6,093 bases of DNA. It comes from Micromonosporaceae bacterium. GTDB taxonomy: Bacteria; Actinomycetota; Actinomycetes; Mycobacteriales; Micromonosporaceae. Made by a program: the position numbers and the translations under genes. How positions within the stretch are numbered: position 1 is the first letter of the stretch; each line of letters begins with the position of its first letter. The stretch lies in NCBI GenBank assembly GCA_019689695.1, contig JADGHA010000276.1, positions 1 through 6,093 on the forward strand. The letters are read 5' to 3'. The notes beneath the pieces were generated by a model. It worked only from the letters and a program-made list of their open reading frames with translations, had not been told where the DNA came from and did not search any database. Positions 4,867 through 6,093 of the stretch are shown piece after piece.

Positions 4867-5304
4867 GTGGCATACACGAGCGTCATCGACGTGCTGTTGC
4901 TGCTGATCCGCGACAACCAGGTGCTGCTCGCCCTGCGGTCCGGCACCGGATTCGCCGACGGCTGGTGGAACGTGCCCAGCGGGAAGCCCGAGGAGGGCGA
5001 GGACGCCGCCGCGGCCATGATCCGCGAGGCCCGGGAGGAGATCGGGCTGCTCCTAGACCGTGACAGTCTCGCGCTCGCCTCCACCATGCACTACCGCAAC
5101 GAGCGGGAGATCGGCCGGCTCGGCCTGTTCTTCCAGGCCTGGCGGTGGGACGGCGAGCCGGTCAACGCCGAGCCGCACAAGTGCGCCCAGATCGCCTGGT
5201 TCCCCCTCGACGCGCTCCCGGACCGCACCTACCCCTACACCCGGATCGGCATCGAGCTGTACCGGACGGGACAGAACTTCGCCGCCAACGGCTGGGAAAG
5301 GTAA
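4867..5304 (+). CDS. Nudix hydrolase
   Basis: Nudix enzymes hydrolyse nucleoside diphosphates linked to another group, often cleaning up damaged or signalling nucleotides. This 145-residue protein has a perfect Nudix box (GX5EX7REUXEEXGU) at residues 39-61, starting GKPEEGE and ending REAREEIGL, with the metal-binding glutamates at 54, 57 and 58. Before it come DVLLLLIRDNQVLLALRSGTGFADGWWNVPSG, typical of MutT-type members; after it, FFQAWRWDGEPVNAEPHKCAQIAWFPLDALP, the usual second half. Length is normal for a single-domain enzyme. The start is GTG at 4867; the nearest ribosome site, GAGGAG at 4849-4854, is 12 bases away, somewhat far, but no closer in-frame start is seen. It is the last intact gene of the same-strand set, 39 bases behind the P-loop gene. 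The stop is TAA 5302-5304. Substrate cannot be told from the sequence. Confidence 0.93.
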   Translation: MAYTSVIDVLLLLIRDNQVLLALRSGTGFADGWWNVPSGKPEEGEDAAAAMIREAREEIGLLLDRDSLALASTMHYRNEREIGRLGLFFQAWRWDGEPVNAEPHKCAQIAWFPLDALPDRTYPYTRIGIELYRTGQNFAANGWER

Positions 5305-5328
5305 CTGCCGGTATCAGCCAGCTGGGGC

Positions 5329-6093
5329 ATGCCGAATATCGATAGTGAGCGGGTGCGACCCGCCGCTGTGTTCTGCGACCTGTGCGGGCGGCGGATGTAC
5401 GGCCGGGCCCCACGCGGTGTCGCCTACTACGTCTGTGCACCGAAGCCGGGATACGCCGCGGACGGGCATCCGCGGAACGCGGCCATCTGGGTGCGTGAGG
5501 ACGATCTCGTCACCGGCGTGAACACGTTCCTGGCCGAGCGGGTGTTCGGCCGGTACCGCGTGGACCTCCTCGACACCCACCTGAAGGCGATCGACTCCAC
5601 TCGCGTGCGGGACCGGGAACGGCAGATCGCCGCACTGCGCAGGGCCATCGCCGACACCGAGAACCGCAGCAGGCGACTGCTGCGCAACTTCGAGCTGGTG
5701 GACCAGCCGGACCAGGACATGATCCGTGACGTCAACGAGCGGCGGATCGCGCTGCGTGCCGAACGGGACGAGCTTCGGCAGAAGCTGGCTGCTCTCGAGG
5801 AACAGGAGGCACAGGCACCCAACCCCGAGCTGCTGCGGGCGCTGCCCGTCGGACCGGTCGACCTCGACGCGCTGCCCGACACCCTCTCCCGCCGGCTGTT
5901 CGAGGCGCTTCGGCTGGAGATCCGCTACAGCCGCATGACCAACATCGCGACCTGCCGGATCACCCTGACCGGCGAGACCCTCCCCGCCGCCAGCCGCGTC
6001 GGCGCCGCCGCGGTCACCACGGTGCGGGACGCCCAGAACAGGATCTACCCAGAGGCTGAGACATTGACGGCACAGGCCACGGAGCCGCTCATG
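5329..6093 (+). pseudogene. Large serine recombinase, C-terminal remnant running off the right edge
   Basis: Large serine recombinases integrate and excise phages and other elements. Only the C-terminal part is here: the recombinase zinc beta-ribbon with FCDLCGRRMYG (C16, C19), AYYVCAP (C36) and HPRN (H47), then IWVREDDLVTGVNTFL, as in actinobacterial members. A long charged coiled coil follows at about 92-162 (RERQIAALRRAIA ... RAERDELRQKLAALEEQE), then LDALPDTLSRRLFEALRLEIRYSR. The resolvase domain with the catalytic serine and the Recombinase domain, normally about 300 residues ahead of the ribbon, are absent: upstream is the Nudix gene, whose stop lies 24 bases before the ATG used here in the same frame. 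Homology to the family appears to begin near residue 13 (about 5365), so the break lies between 5305 and 5365. The ATG at 5329 has no good ribosome site. At least 255 codons are open to the edge. It is probably a dead fragment, perhaps left when the cassette joined an older element; a translated DNA-binding fragment is possible. Confidence 0.82.

Noticed and set aside
1..6093. CRISPR array, tRNA or rRNA genes
   Set aside because: I saw no regularly spaced repeats and no tRNA- or rRNA-like conserved sequence on either strand.

Overview
The window has very high GC and strong G/C bias at third codon positions in its genes. With its IS116/IS117-like IS110 transposase and its large-serine-recombinase C-terminus, it looks like a high-GC actinomycete (Streptomyces, Frankia or Micromonosporaceae type). 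This is inferred from style only; no species can be named. It reads as an accessory region where a chromosomal gene (cutA) meets a cassette that has been hit by mobile DNA.

Layout, left to right. (1) 1-247, minus strand: the N-terminal 82 residues of a CutA1 divalent-cation-tolerance protein, cut off by the window edge just after its HPYE signature. (2) 335-861: a divergent intergenic region without a convincing gene, holding three marked inverted repeats (366-390, 518-531 and about 716-734). (3) 862-1909, plus strand: a MoaA-like radical SAM gene with a CX3CX2C cluster motif, broken by a single extra base at about 1355-1360. (4) 1908-3212: an IS110-family insertion sequence of about 1.3 kb with its transposase on the minus strand, bounded by a 9-bp direct repeat (ATTCTCAAT). 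(5) 3355-4101: an unassigned protein with faint resemblance to DEDD/RNase H-fold exonucleases. (6) 4213-4827: a P-loop (AAA_28 / nucleotide-kinase-like) protein. (7) 4867-5304: a Nudix hydrolase with a perfect Nudix box. (8) 5329 to the right edge: the C-terminal zinc-ribbon and coiled-coil part of a large serine recombinase, without its catalytic N-terminus.

The radical SAM, DEDD-like, P-loop and Nudix genes all point the same way and would form one operon without the IS. A radical SAM enzyme beside a kinase-like P-loop protein and a Nudix hydrolase suggests making or modifying a small molecule, perhaps a nucleotide, and clearing its phosphorylated forms. That function is inference. In this copy the first gene is frameshifted and the IS separates it from the rest, so the pathway is probably inactive or decaying here.

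The points most worth a second look are the four-gene cassette, the radical SAM protein whose SPASM-like tail has lost nearly all its cysteines, the IS110 ends (direct repeat, outward TTGACA, very short non-coding end where a bridge RNA is expected), and the palindromes between cutA and the cassette.
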